NCBI GenBank assembly: GCA_002314435.1
Contig: DCFV01000115.1
Span: 7,239-14,712, forward strand
Length of the DNA stretch: 7,474 nucleotides
Direction: 5' to 3'
From: Acidobacteriaceae bacterium UBA1795
GTDB lineage: Bacteria; Acidobacteriota; Terriglobia; Terriglobales; Acidobacteriaceae
The notes under the pieces are model-generated. The model had not been told where the DNA came from, searched no databases, and saw only the letters and a list, made by a program, of their open reading frames with translations. Below, one piece after another: positions 1-5,673 of the stretch. A program made the position numbers and the translations under genes. Every line of letters begins with the position of its first letter. Position 1 is the first letter of the stretch.

Positions 1-1470
1 CTTCAGGTGGCAGTAGAACTCCAGGATGGCAAGCACCTGGTTGCCCACCTGCACCGGCACCGCCCAGCCGGAGGCCATCCGAAGCCGCATCGCCTCCTTG
101 GCGCGCGCATCACCGCTCACCAATGCCAGGTCAGAGGACCACACCAGCCGGCCTTCGGCCCATGCACGCCCCGGCAGGCTCACGCCCGAGGCCACAGTCG
201 CGCCCATGCTCTGCTGGATCAGCGACTCGGCCAGCTTGCCCGGTACGCCCCAGGCCGTTGAAAACTCCAGCCTATTCTCGTCCCGGTTGATATCCCACTT
301 GATTGCGACGTCCCAACCCTGCGACACACACAGTGCTTCCAGCACGCGCATTGCAGCCATGTCGGAGGAGACGTTCTCGCCTACGATCTGCGTTACCAGA
401 AGCTGCAGCGTCAGACGGTGCTCGCGCTGTTTCTGCTGGGTTACGTCGCGGATCATGCACTGCACGGCCATCGGCTTGCCGGCTCGACGCCTCTGGTGCA
501 GACTCACCTCCAGTTCCTGCAGGTGGCCATCGGCGGTCTCGTTGCGCAACGGCGCACGGTCAATCGACTCACCTTCCAGCGCGCGGCGCAGCAGCGTCGC
601 CGCGTCGGCACGGCTGTCCGCGGTGAAAGCCTGCTCAAAGAACTCACTCTCCGCCTGCGCCTGCGGGCTACTTACGAAGCACCGCTTCCACGCCGGGTTT
701 ACGTAGAGGAAACGCCCGGTCAGGTCCAGGGTAGCGATCATCTCGCTTGAGTTCTCGAACACGTCGCGATAGCGTTCCCGCGCTTCCCGCTTCCACTCGG
801 CGCGCCGGGTGGCCGTCGACAGGTCCAGCGCCACAGCGGTCAACCCAGTCAGATCGCCCCCGCGGTTCCGCAGCGCAGAGATGTGCAATCGCGCCGGAAA
901 CTGCGATCCATCTTTGCGCCGCAGCTCGGTCTCAAAGCTCGGCACCTGGCTTGGCGGCATGGAGCGCATCATTTCGGCAAAGTCCTCCAGCCGCCCCTCC
1001 GGGGTTGGAGCCGGCGCGCCTTCGATCCCGCACTGACGCTGCAATTCCGTGACCAGGCGCACGCCCTCGCCGTGGGCCAGCAAATCGAACACCCGCCACT
1101 GCTCCATCAAGTCCGCAGCGTGGTAGCCCAGCAGCCGCTCAGCGGCCGGATTCACGTAGGTGATGTGGCCGTCCAGATCAAGCGAGAGCACGATTGGACC
1201 GGCCGAGTCGAGAAGATCTTTCAGGGGGTCGCCGCCGTAGCTCGTGGCGGCCTCACGCTCCGCCGCGTTGTCGGCGAGAAGGCGCATGGCTACCGCAGCG
1301 GTCAGTCCCATCGCGGTCATCAGCAGCAACCAGTCGTACTTGGGCCCGGCCTCAAGGCGGGCACTAATTCCGCCCGCGGCCATGGCCAGCGAAAGAACCG
1401 CCAGCGCGGACCAGATTGAGGGTGAGCCCTCTTTCCGCTCCTCCTTCGATTTTCTGGCTCCGCTCTCCAT
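1..1470 (-). CDS. PAS-PAS-GAF membrane sensor protein, 3' end beyond window
   Basis: The reading frame is open from an ATG at 1470 to the left edge: 490 codons without a stop, so the C-terminal output domain is missing. Two hydrophobic stretches (about residues 21-36 and 47-65) suggest a short membrane anchor. A first PAS domain (about 80-217) contains a typical G-x-I-x-YVNPAAERLLGY core at 101-116 and a later FETELRRKDGS strand. A second PAS domain (about 231-350) has FLYVNPAW at 254-261 and ends near an IRDVTQQK linker. A GAF domain (about 355-490) shows the PGRAWAEG and WAVPVQVGNQVLAILEF motifs. Proteins built this way usually end in a histidine kinase or a GGDEF/EAL module; which one applies here cannot be seen. 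An AGGAG lies 13 nt before the ATG, rather far. The next in-frame Met (residue 30) would break the first hydrophobic segment, so 1470 is preferred. The gene is divergent from the enzyme gene at 1725. Ligand and output are unknown. Confidence 0.88.
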   Translation of the reverse strand, partial: MESGARKSKEERKEGSPSIWSALAVLSLAMAAGGISARLEAGPKYDWLLLMTAMGLTAAVAMRLLADNAAEREAATSYGGDPLKDLLDSAGPIVLSLDLDGHITYVNPAAERLLGYHAADLMEQWRVFDLLAHGEGVRLVTELQRQCGIEGAPAPTPEGRLEDFAEMMRSMPPSQVPSFETELRRKDGSQFPARLHISALRNRGGDLTGLTAVALDLSTATRRAEWKREARERYRDVFENSSEMIATLDLTGRFLYVNPAWKRCFVSSPQAQAESEFFEQAFTADSRADAATLLRRALEGESIDRAPLRNETADGHLQELEVSLHQRRRAGKPMAVQCMIRDVTQQKQREHRLTLQLLVTQIVGENVSSDMAAMRVLEALCVSQGWDVAIKWDINRDENRLEFSTAWGVPGKLAESLIQQSMGATVASGVSLPGRAWAEGRLVWSSDLALVSGDARAKEAMRLRMASGWAVPVQVGNQVLAILEFYCHLK

Positions 1471-1524
1471 GGAAACTACCGCTCTCCTGTGCGGGGTACA
1501 CCGGTAGCTGTTACAGTCCCCGCC

Positions 1525-1542
1525 GTGCCGCATTTCCGGCAC
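1525..1542. repeat. Inverted repeat GTGCCG-N6-CGGCAC
   Basis: Two perfect 6-bp arms (1525-1530 and 1537-1542) flank the hexamer CATTTC. The centre lies about 63 nt upstream of the PAS gene start, so the element is either in its promoter, as a possible dimeric repressor site, or in its 5' leader, as a GC-rich hairpin. No T-run follows on either strand, so an intrinsic terminator is unlikely. Its role is inferred from symmetry and position only. Confidence 0.4.
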
Positions 1543-1712
1543 AACACACCGCCCGTACCATACACCCGATTGATAGCTATCTTACTCAGAAATCATCCGC
1601 TTGAACCCCGAATGGCACGGCCCGCGTTACGCCGGTGACGTGACGTGCGCGTAGCCCGATCACCCCACAGAGAACCCAACTGAACGCTCATGATTGCGGT
1701 CTTCTCCAATCG

Positions 1713-1718
1713 TATACT
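1713..1718 (+). promoter_or_regulatory. -10-like box TATACT placing the start at the ATG
   Basis: TATACT matches the TATAAT consensus at 5 of 6 positions. Its last base is exactly 7 nt before the A of the ATG at 1725, so a transcript from a standard promoter would begin at the start codon itself. No purine-rich Shine-Dalgarno sequence lies in the 25 nt before the ATG, which fits a leaderless mRNA. The -35 region (about 1688-1695) is a poor match to TTGACA. Confidence 0.45.
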
Positions 1719-1724
1719 GGCTCC

Positions 1725-2639
1725 ATGCTTCGGACCCGCCTTTCTCTTCTTATTGCATTTGCTCTTGGGGTTGCAGCCCTTATCCAGCCCAGCATCGGCT
1801 ATGCATGGGGGAATGAAGGACATAGCCTCATCAACAAGCTTGCCGTACACCACCTTCCAGCCGATGTGCCCGCCTTTTTGCGCTCCGACGATGCCGCCCG
1901 CACCATTGAGTACCTTGGCCCCGAGCCCGACCGCTGGCGCTCCCCGGGGGAACCTGAACTGAATGCAGCGCAGGCCCCTGAGCACTTCATCGATCTGGAA
2001 CTGGCCGATACCCTGGGCCCGCTGCCCCGGCGCCGCCTCGACTTTGAAGCCAAAGCTTTTGCTGCCGGCCAGCGCCCGGAAAAGATCGGTCTGCAACCCT
2101 GGGAGACGACCGAAGTCTGGCAGCGCCTGAAGGCCGCCCTGCGCGAGTACCGCCGACTTTCGGCAGAGGGCCGCGACACGCATGGCGTTGAGCAGGCAGC
2201 GATCTTCTATGCCGGGTGGCTGGGCCATTATGTGGCTGACGGCGCACAGCCCCTGCACGCCACCATCCAGTACAACGGGTGGGTCGGGGCGAATCCCCAT
2301 GGGTACACCACTGAGCACAAGATCCACTGGCAGTTTGAGGGCCCCTTCGTCGACGCCAACCTGGGCGCGCTCACGGTGGAACCGAAGATGTCGCCCGCAC
2401 ACGCCATCGACGGTGATCTGTTCGACGCGTACGTGGCCTACCTGCGGCACAGTGGCACGTTCGCTGAGCAGGTGTACCAGCTGGAAAAGGCGGGGGGATT
2501 TGTGGGGGCAGGTTCGGCTGAGTCTCGGGACTTCACGGCCGCTCGGCTGGCAGACGGCGCCAGCATGTTGCGCGACATGATTTACACCGCGTGGCTGGAA
2601 AGCGCCAAGCCCGTAGCCGATCCCTACGGCGGCAAATAG
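1725..2639 (+). CDS. Secreted phospholipase C/P1 nuclease superfamily protein
   Basis: This 304-residue protein has a signal peptide: an Arg-containing start, a hydrophobic core at about 6-20, and a G-Y-A cleavage site at 25-27. Cleavage leaves Trp28 as the mature N-terminus. That is the hallmark of S1/P1 nucleases and zinc-dependent phospholipases C, where the N-terminal Trp itself binds a metal ion. The other ligands of the trinuclear zinc site appear in order: His33 (WGNEGH, P1-like spacing), Asp69, His87 (EHFIDL), His168-x3-Asp172-x5-His178 (GHYVADGAQPLH) and His201-x3-Glu205. The final Glu follows the phospholipase C pattern, whereas P1 nuclease has Asp. The substrate, single-stranded nucleic acid or phospholipid, is therefore open. 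It probably acts outside the cytoplasmic membrane. It is divergent from the PAS sensor gene and converges on the gene ending at 2655. The start seems leaderless. A long frame on the opposite strand (2450-1593) lacks any family motif and is a coding shadow. Confidence 0.88.
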   Translation: MLRTRLSLLIAFALGVAALIQPSIGYAWGNEGHSLINKLAVHHLPADVPAFLRSDDAARTIEYLGPEPDRWRSPGEPELNAAQAPEHFIDLELADTLGPLPRRRLDFEAKAFAAGQRPEKIGLQPWETTEVWQRLKAALREYRRLSAEGRDTHGVEQAAIFYAGWLGHYVADGAQPLHATIQYNGWVGANPHGYTTEHKIHWQFEGPFVDANLGALTVEPKMSPAHAIDGDLFDAYVAYLRHSGTFAEQVYQLEKAGGFVGAGSAESRDFTAARLADGASMLRDMIYTAWLESAKPVADPYGGK

Positions 2640-2670
2640 CGGACACCGGTCAGGCTACTCCAGGCCGTAG
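2611..2670. repeat. Three interleaved inverted-repeat arms at a convergent junction
   Basis: CCGTAG (2611-2616) pairs with CTACGG (2624-2629) across a 7-nt loop. CTACGGC (2624-2630) also pairs with GCCGTAG (2664-2670) across 33 nt. The arms lie in the last codons of both convergent genes and span the 15-nt gap between their stop codons. The two pairings exclude each other. There is no T-run, so this is not a typical Rho-independent terminator; a structure marking the 3' ends of both transcripts is possible. Confidence 0.3.
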
Positions 2671-3053
2671 AAATCGCTCTGGACCTGGGCCGGCGGCAAC
2701 GTCTGGATCTCCAGATCGACGCTTGCGATGTCGCTGCCGCACTCCTTCGGGTTCAGCGCCGTGCACTGGCACAGCTCGGTGAATCGGATGTGGCCGCTCT
2801 GGCTCAGATCCAGCCCAGTAGCGACCAGCACGCTGTAAATCTCCACGCAGGCGCGCCGCTCGAACTCGAACAGCAGGTTCACGGCGCCGGTGTCGGTTGC
2901 GCCTCGGCTCAGCACCCATCCGCCGCAGCCGAGAATCGCACCCGTCAGCGTCTTCGCCAGCCGGTTGGGCTCTTCCATAGAGAGGGCGCTCATCTGCATC
3001 GCCCACGGCATCTGGCCACTATCGATGACGTCGTTCAGGAGCGTAGTCTGCAT
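2655..3053 (-). CDS. Uncharacterised 132-residue protein
   Basis: I do not recognise this family. The protein starts MQTTLLNDVIDSG and ends in FYGLE. It has no signal peptide or membrane segment, so it is probably cytoplasmic. The central part (about 37-85) reads as strand-strand-helix: GCGGWVLSRGA, then AVNLLFEFERR, then a helix CVEIYSVLVATGLDL. Two cysteines sit close together in ELCQCTAL, with a third in KECGSD, but no complete metal-site pattern is visible. The same frame continues upstream to 3266, past the acpS start. I chose the ATG at 3053 because the extra 71 residues are low-complexity and Arg-rich, run through the divergent promoter region and would overlap acpS. No Shine-Dalgarno sequence precedes the ATG; an AT-rich GATAACT (3068-3062) could be part of a promoter. 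The gene is convergent with the phospholipase C/P1-like gene (15-nt gap) and divergent from acpS. Function unknown. Confidence 0.72.
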   Translation of the reverse strand: MQTTLLNDVIDSGQMPWAMQMSALSMEEPNRLAKTLTGAILGCGGWVLSRGATDTGAVNLLFEFERRACVEIYSVLVATGLDLSQSGHIRFTELCQCTALNPKECGSDIASVDLEIQTLPPAQVQSDFYGLE

Positions 3054-3147
3054 GATACTTGAGTTATCGGTGCGCCGCGCCCGAGGTTGATGTCTGTGCG
3101 GGAGTCGAACGGCTCTGCCCACCTTTGACACATTTTTTCGCCCCGTC

Positions 3148-3158
3148 GCGGTTACCGC
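3148..3158. promoter_or_regulatory. Palindrome GCGGTTACCGC, possible operator
   Basis: Perfect 5-bp arms surround a single central T. The site begins 17 nt after the perfect TTGACA at 3125-3130, where a -10 element would be expected. It could be a transcription factor site for either divergent gene. This rests on symmetry and position alone. Confidence 0.25.
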
Positions 3159-3204
3159 AGTCCAGAACCCCGCAAACTCACCCTCGGATACTCCGCCTCT
3201 GTCG

Positions 3205-3213
3205 TGGTATAGC
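3205..3213 (+). promoter_or_regulatory. Extended -10-like element for acpS
   Basis: TGG followed by TATAGC matches the extended -10 pattern TGn-TATAAT at the TG and at 4 of 6 hexamer bases. Transcription would begin near 3220, leaving about 3 nt before the acpS ATG at 3223. No Shine-Dalgarno sequence precedes that ATG, so a leaderless or near-leaderless transcript is plausible. No good -35 is seen. Confidence 0.35.
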
Positions 3214-3222
3214 TTCATAAGC

Positions 3223-3606
3223 ATGATCGTGGGCAGCGGCATTGACCTGACAGAAATCGCGCGCATTCAGCAGTCTCTTGATCGCTTCGGCCAGCGGTTT
3301 CTCAACCGCATCTACACGCCAGCCGAGCAGGCCTACTGCCTGCGCAAGCGAAAAGCTGCTGAAAGCCTCGCCGCGCGTTTTGCCGCCAAGGAGGCAGGAG
3401 CCAAAGCGCTCGGCACCGGAATCAGCCACGGCGTTAACTGGCTGGAAATCGAAGTCGTGCGTGCCCCCGGCGGCCGCCCTACTCTCGTTTTTCACGGCCG
3501 CGCTGCGGAGATGGCACGCTCTCTCGGCACTGCCCGCGCTGCGCTTTCCCTCACCCACACTCGCGATCTGGCCATGGCCAGCGTGGTGCTGGAGGACGGC
3601 CGATAG
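3223..3606 (+). CDS. acpS: Holo-[acyl-carrier-protein] synthase
   Basis: AcpS transfers the 4'-phosphopantetheine group from coenzyme A to a serine of acyl carrier protein, which activates it for fatty acid synthesis. The 127-residue length is typical of the small trimeric bacterial enzyme. The signatures are intact: VGSGIDLTEI at the N-terminus with the metal-binding Asp8, ARFAAKEAGAKALGTG with the second metal ligand Glu57, and the C-terminal SLTHTRDLAMASVVLE strand, which follows a GRPTLVFHG segment. The ATG at 3223 begins right at the conserved first strand, so no upstream start is needed. No Shine-Dalgarno sequence is present; a -10-like box lies just upstream. The MCE gene follows 71 nt downstream on the same strand and may be partly co-transcribed. 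The enzyme is cytoplasmic. Identification is secure. Confidence 0.97.
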   Translation: MIVGSGIDLTEIARIQQSLDRFGQRFLNRIYTPAEQAYCLRKRKAAESLAARFAAKEAGAKALGTGISHGVNWLEIEVVRAPGGRPTLVFHGRAAEMARSLGTARAALSLTHTRDLAMASVVLEDGR

Positions 3607-3618
3607 CCGCCGTGCGTC

Positions 3619-3639
3619 TGCTATCCTCTAGGCGTAGAG
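3619..3639 (+). promoter_or_regulatory. Extended -10-like box and small hairpin before the MCE gene
   Basis: TGC-TATCCT (3619-3627) resembles an extended -10 element, matching the hexamer at 4 of 6 positions. It overlaps a small inverted repeat CTCTA-GGCG-TAGAG (3626-3639). Transcription would start near 3634 and give a leader of about 44 nt containing a Shine-Dalgarno sequence. The hairpin is weak and lacks a T-run, so it is not read as a terminator. An internal promoter for the MCE gene is possible but unproven. Confidence 0.22.
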
Positions 3640-3666
3640 TTCGTTGCCTCCCGGCTTCATTCCGCT

Positions 3667-3672
3667 AAGGGG
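3667..3672 (+). promoter_or_regulatory. Ribosome binding site AAGGGG deciding a GTG start
   Basis: AAGGGG lies 5 nt before the GTG at 3678. It supports this non-ATG start, which is also required to keep the N-terminal transmembrane helix; the first in-frame ATG (codon 22) falls inside that helix. Confidence 0.7.
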
Positions 3673-3677
3673 AAATC

Positions 3678-4754
3678 GTGCCAAGCCGCAAAGAGATTCA
3701 ATGGTCACAGCTGAAGGTCGGCGCATTGGTCCTCGGGGCCATGGCGGTGTTGATTTTCCTCATCTTCCTCATGTCCGGCTCCACCGGCGGCCTGTTTGCC
3801 CCCAAGCTCATTTTTCGCTCCTACTTCGACAACGCTTCTGGCTTGAAGAATGGCGCGCCGGTCACCCTTGAAGGCGTCACCATCGGCAACGTGATCCACA
3901 TTCGTGTGGTTCCGGACCGCAATCCCACGCCTGTCGAAGTAACCATGAAGGTGGGCGTGGAGTTCATCCGAGACCTGCATACAGACTCGACCACCTCTAT
4001 TGCTCAGGCGGGCGTGCTTGGCGACAGCTACGTGGACATCGACTCCAGCCGTGCCACCGGCCCTACCCCACGCAGTAACACCGAGCTACGGGCGACCGGC
4101 TCACCAAGCATTCAGGACGTGATCCGCACCAGTCAGGGCTCGATCGACGACGCTGGCCGGCTGATCCGCAAGCTTGAGACGCTCGTCGATACACTCAATT
4201 CGACGCGTGGTACCGCCGGCTCGCTCATCAATGACCGCCAACTCACTGCCCGGATCAACCACATCGCGGCGGATCTCGAAAAGATCACAGGCGCCATTAG
4301 CAACGGCCAGGGCACGCTGGGCAAGCTCATCAGCGACGACTCGCTCTACACCAAGGCCAACTCCGCGGTCGACAAAGTGAACAAGATCACCGCTTCGCTC
4401 GAGCAGGGACAGGGCACCGCAGGCAAGCTGCTCAAGGACGACGCCCTCTACAACAACCTGAATGCAACCGCGACCAACGCCAATCAACTCATCGGCGAAA
4501 TCAACGCCGGCAAGGGCGGTCTTGGCAAGCTGGCCAAGGACCCCGAGTTCGCCCGCAAGCTCGACGACACCATTACCCAGCTCGATATCGTCCTCAAGGG
4601 CGTAAACGAGGGCAAGGGAACGCTGGGCCAGCTGGCGCAGAACCGCTCACTCTACGACAACGCCAATGGCACGCTTGATCAGACGCAGGAACTGGTGAAG
4701 AGCATCCGCGAGAACCCCAAGAAGTATCTCGTCATCCACATGAAGATCTTCTAG
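3678..4754 (+). CDS. MCE/MlaD-family lipid transport protein with 34-residue repeats
   Basis: MCE proteins are anchored in the inner membrane and form hexameric rings that carry phospholipids or other hydrophobic compounds through the periplasm, normally with an MlaE-type permease and an MlaF-type ATPase. The 358-residue protein starts at GTG. It has one transmembrane helix (about 14-32) and one MCE domain (about 45-125: YFDNASGLKNGAPVTLEGVTIG and later AGVLGDSYVDID). A long helical C-terminal region follows. Residues 178-347 are five consecutive units of exactly 34 residues, each opening with a GT-x-G-x-L-x-x-D-like turn and continuing as an amphipathic helix with spaced Asn and hydrophobic residues. 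Residues 144-177 look like a degenerate helical half-unit in the same register. It ends NPKKYLVIHMKIF. No permease or ATPase partner gene is adjacent: acpS precedes it by 71 nt, and a convergent gene ends 4 nt after its stop. Confidence 0.93.
   Translation: MPSRKEIQWSQLKVGALVLGAMAVLIFLIFLMSGSTGGLFAPKLIFRSYFDNASGLKNGAPVTLEGVTIGNVIHIRVVPDRNPTPVEVTMKVGVEFIRDLHTDSTTSIAQAGVLGDSYVDIDSSRATGPTPRSNTELRATGSPSIQDVIRTSQGSIDDAGRLIRKLETLVDTLNSTRGTAGSLINDRQLTARINHIAADLEKITGAISNGQGTLGKLISDDSLYTKANSAVDKVNKITASLEQGQGTAGKLLKDDALYNNLNATATNANQLIGEINAGKGGLGKLAKDPEFARKLDDTITQLDIVLKGVNEGKGTLGQLAQNRSLYDNANGTLDQTQELVKSIRENPKKYLVIHMKIF
4209..4718 (+). repeat. Five in-frame 102-bp protein-level repeats in the MCE gene
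   Basis: Units begin at 4209, 4311, 4413, 4515 and 4617, each 102 bp long, with no insertion or deletion. Unit starts read GTAGSL, GTLGKL, GTAGKL, GGLGKL and GTLGQL. Four of the five have an acidic residue at position 9 or 10 (for example SDDSLY, KDDALY, KDPEF). The conservation is at protein level; nucleotide identity between units is only partial, so these are old duplications rather than recent ones. Confidence 0.85.
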
Positions 4755-4758
4755 CGGC

Positions 4759-5658
4759 TTATCGCGCGGTCTCTTTGCGAAGCGACCGCCAGAACTCGAC
4801 GTAGCCCTTCAGCCGCACGATATGAAAGTAGTCGCTGGCGACGAGATAGAAGAGGATTGCGCCAAGCCACACGATGTGCATCGCCTCTGGCCCGAGCTGA
4901 TCGCTGAACGGCAGCGGCGCCGCGGAAAGCACCATCGCCAACACAACCAGCGCCAGCTTCACAATCCCCATCACCAGGTTGGTTTCGACGAGCTTGGCGG
5001 TCAGGGAGCGCCCCAGACGCAGACTCTCCCACAGCGCTGACCATATCGTTCGTTCTTCGCACAGCAGCAGCACCGGAGCTGCCGCCACTGACCAGCTCGC
5101 CAGCGCCCAGAGTGTGAAAAAGAATAGCGAGAGGAAGATCGACCAGATCGCGAAGCCGATCAGATCGGGCTCGCCCGCCACAGCAATGTGCGTGGCCGCA
5201 GCCCATCGCATGGCACAGAACCACCCGCCGGTCACCACGCACCATAGCCCCAGCCACTTGACCTGTAGTGCCATCATCGCCAGCGGGCGAAAACGCGACC
5301 CGGGTTCCATGCGCGTCAACAGCAGCGCCCGGCCAGCACCAGAGAGCACACACCACACCACCGCTGCTGCAGGTACAAGCCACACGCACACTGCATCAAC
5401 ACGCGGCTCATAGCGCGCCCACGCCGACGCTATTTGCACCGCTGCTACCCACGGGTTCTGCGTATCCAGGTTAGTGAGGCCTGTCGCGTCCAGCGGCAGC
5501 GCACGGAGAATCACCCGCGCCTGCAGCCAACACAGCGCAAGAAACGGCACGCCGAACAGCCAGCGCCACGCGATCTCTAGCGCAACCAGAGCGGGCCTTT
5601 GAAAGACCCACCCCATCTGGTCCACGAGCGTCTGCGTTCCGCGCACCGGCTGCGCCAT
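4759..5658 (-). CDS. Multi-pass membrane protein of unknown function
   Basis: This 299-residue protein has about six or seven hydrophobic segments, roughly at residues 24-51, 88-115, 134-160, 165-202 (long, possibly two passes), 224-248 and 258-281. It is rich in Trp and ends in a basic tail (FWRSLRKETAR). A Glu-Glu-Arg-Thr loop followed by IWSALWESLRLGRS (about 201-218) separates two membrane segments. No transporter or enzyme signature is recognised, so no function is assigned. The ATG at 5658 has a GGGAAGG Shine-Dalgarno sequence 7 nt upstream that directly follows the leuS stop codon. With a 15-nt gap and no promoter, translation probably depends on read-through transcription from leuS. 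Its stop codon lies 4 nt from that of the convergent MCE gene. A second frame on the same strand (5389-4751) is a shadow without membrane periodicity. Confidence 0.88.
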   Translation of the reverse strand: MAQPVRGTQTLVDQMGWVFQRPALVALEIAWRWLFGVPFLALCWLQARVILRALPLDATGLTNLDTQNPWVAAVQIASAWARYEPRVDAVCVWLVPAAAVVWCVLSGAGRALLLTRMEPGSRFRPLAMMALQVKWLGLWCVVTGGWFCAMRWAAATHIAVAGEPDLIGFAIWSIFLSLFFFTLWALASWSVAAAPVLLLCEERTIWSALWESLRLGRSLTAKLVETNLVMGIVKLALVVLAMVLSAAPLPFSDQLGPEAMHIVWLGAILFYLVASDYFHIVRLKGYVEFWRSLRKETAR

Positions 5659-5665
5659 GGGCGGG

Positions 5666-5673
5666 CCTTCCCT
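5666..5673 (-). promoter_or_regulatory. Ribosome binding site abutting the leuS stop codon
   Basis: On the minus strand AGGGAAGG begins immediately after the leuS TAA and ends 7 nt before the ATG at 5658. This placement fixes the start of the membrane protein gene and favours co-transcription, possibly with translational coupling to leuS. Confidence 0.7.

Larger units (their letters stand above)
1471..1724. promoter_or_regulatory. Divergent intergenic control region
   Basis: This 254-nt gap separates the PAS sensor gene (leftward) from the secreted enzyme gene (rightward) and should hold both promoters. Visible elements are an 18-nt inverted repeat (1525-1542), a 9-nt palindrome CTGTTACAG (1508-1516), a 10-nt palindrome GATAGCTATC (1572-1581), a tandem TGACG-TGACG (1636-1645) and a TATACT box (1713-1718). 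I see no credible leftward promoter with both hexamers; TAAGAT on the minus strand (1584-1579) is the best -10-like match and has no good -35. No small gene is evident. Confidence 0.5.
3054..3222. promoter_or_regulatory. Divergent intergenic control region upstream of acpS
   Basis: This 169-nt region separates the uncharacterised gene (leftward) from acpS (rightward). It contains a perfect TTGACA (3125-3130) followed by a T6 run, an 11-nt palindrome GCGGTTACCGC (3148-3158), and an extended -10-like TGGTATAGC (3205-3213). The TTGACA has no acceptable -10 element 16-18 nt downstream; the palindrome occupies that position. No small gene is evident. Confidence 0.45.

Noticed and set aside
26..706. 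226-codon open frame on the plus strand opposite the PAS sensor gene
   Set aside because: Ser/Arg/Cys-rich translation without domain features; the opposite strand encodes clear PAS and GAF motifs.
1593..2450. Long open frame on the minus strand opposite the secreted enzyme gene
   Set aside because: No recognisable domain or plausible signal; the plus-strand frame has a signal peptide and the full set of metal ligands. It is a GC-rich coding shadow.
3085..3125. tRNA T-arm-like string (GTTCGACTCCC on the minus strand), possible tRNA remnant or attachment site
   Set aside because: The flanking bases do not form the 5-bp T-stem, and no acceptor, D or anticodon arm is visible.
3125..3155. Perfect -35 hexamer TTGACA as an acpS promoter
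   Set aside because: No -10 hexamer at 16-18 nt spacing; the expected position is the GC-rich palindrome GCGGTTACCGC.
3054..3266. Upstream extension of the uncharacterised gene to a start at 3266
   Set aside because: The added 71 residues would cross the divergent promoter region and overlap the acpS start, and they lack ordered-protein character.
3626..3639. Hairpin CTCTA-GGCG-TAGAG as an acpS terminator
   Set aside because: Only a 5-bp stem and no T-run, so not a credible intrinsic terminator.
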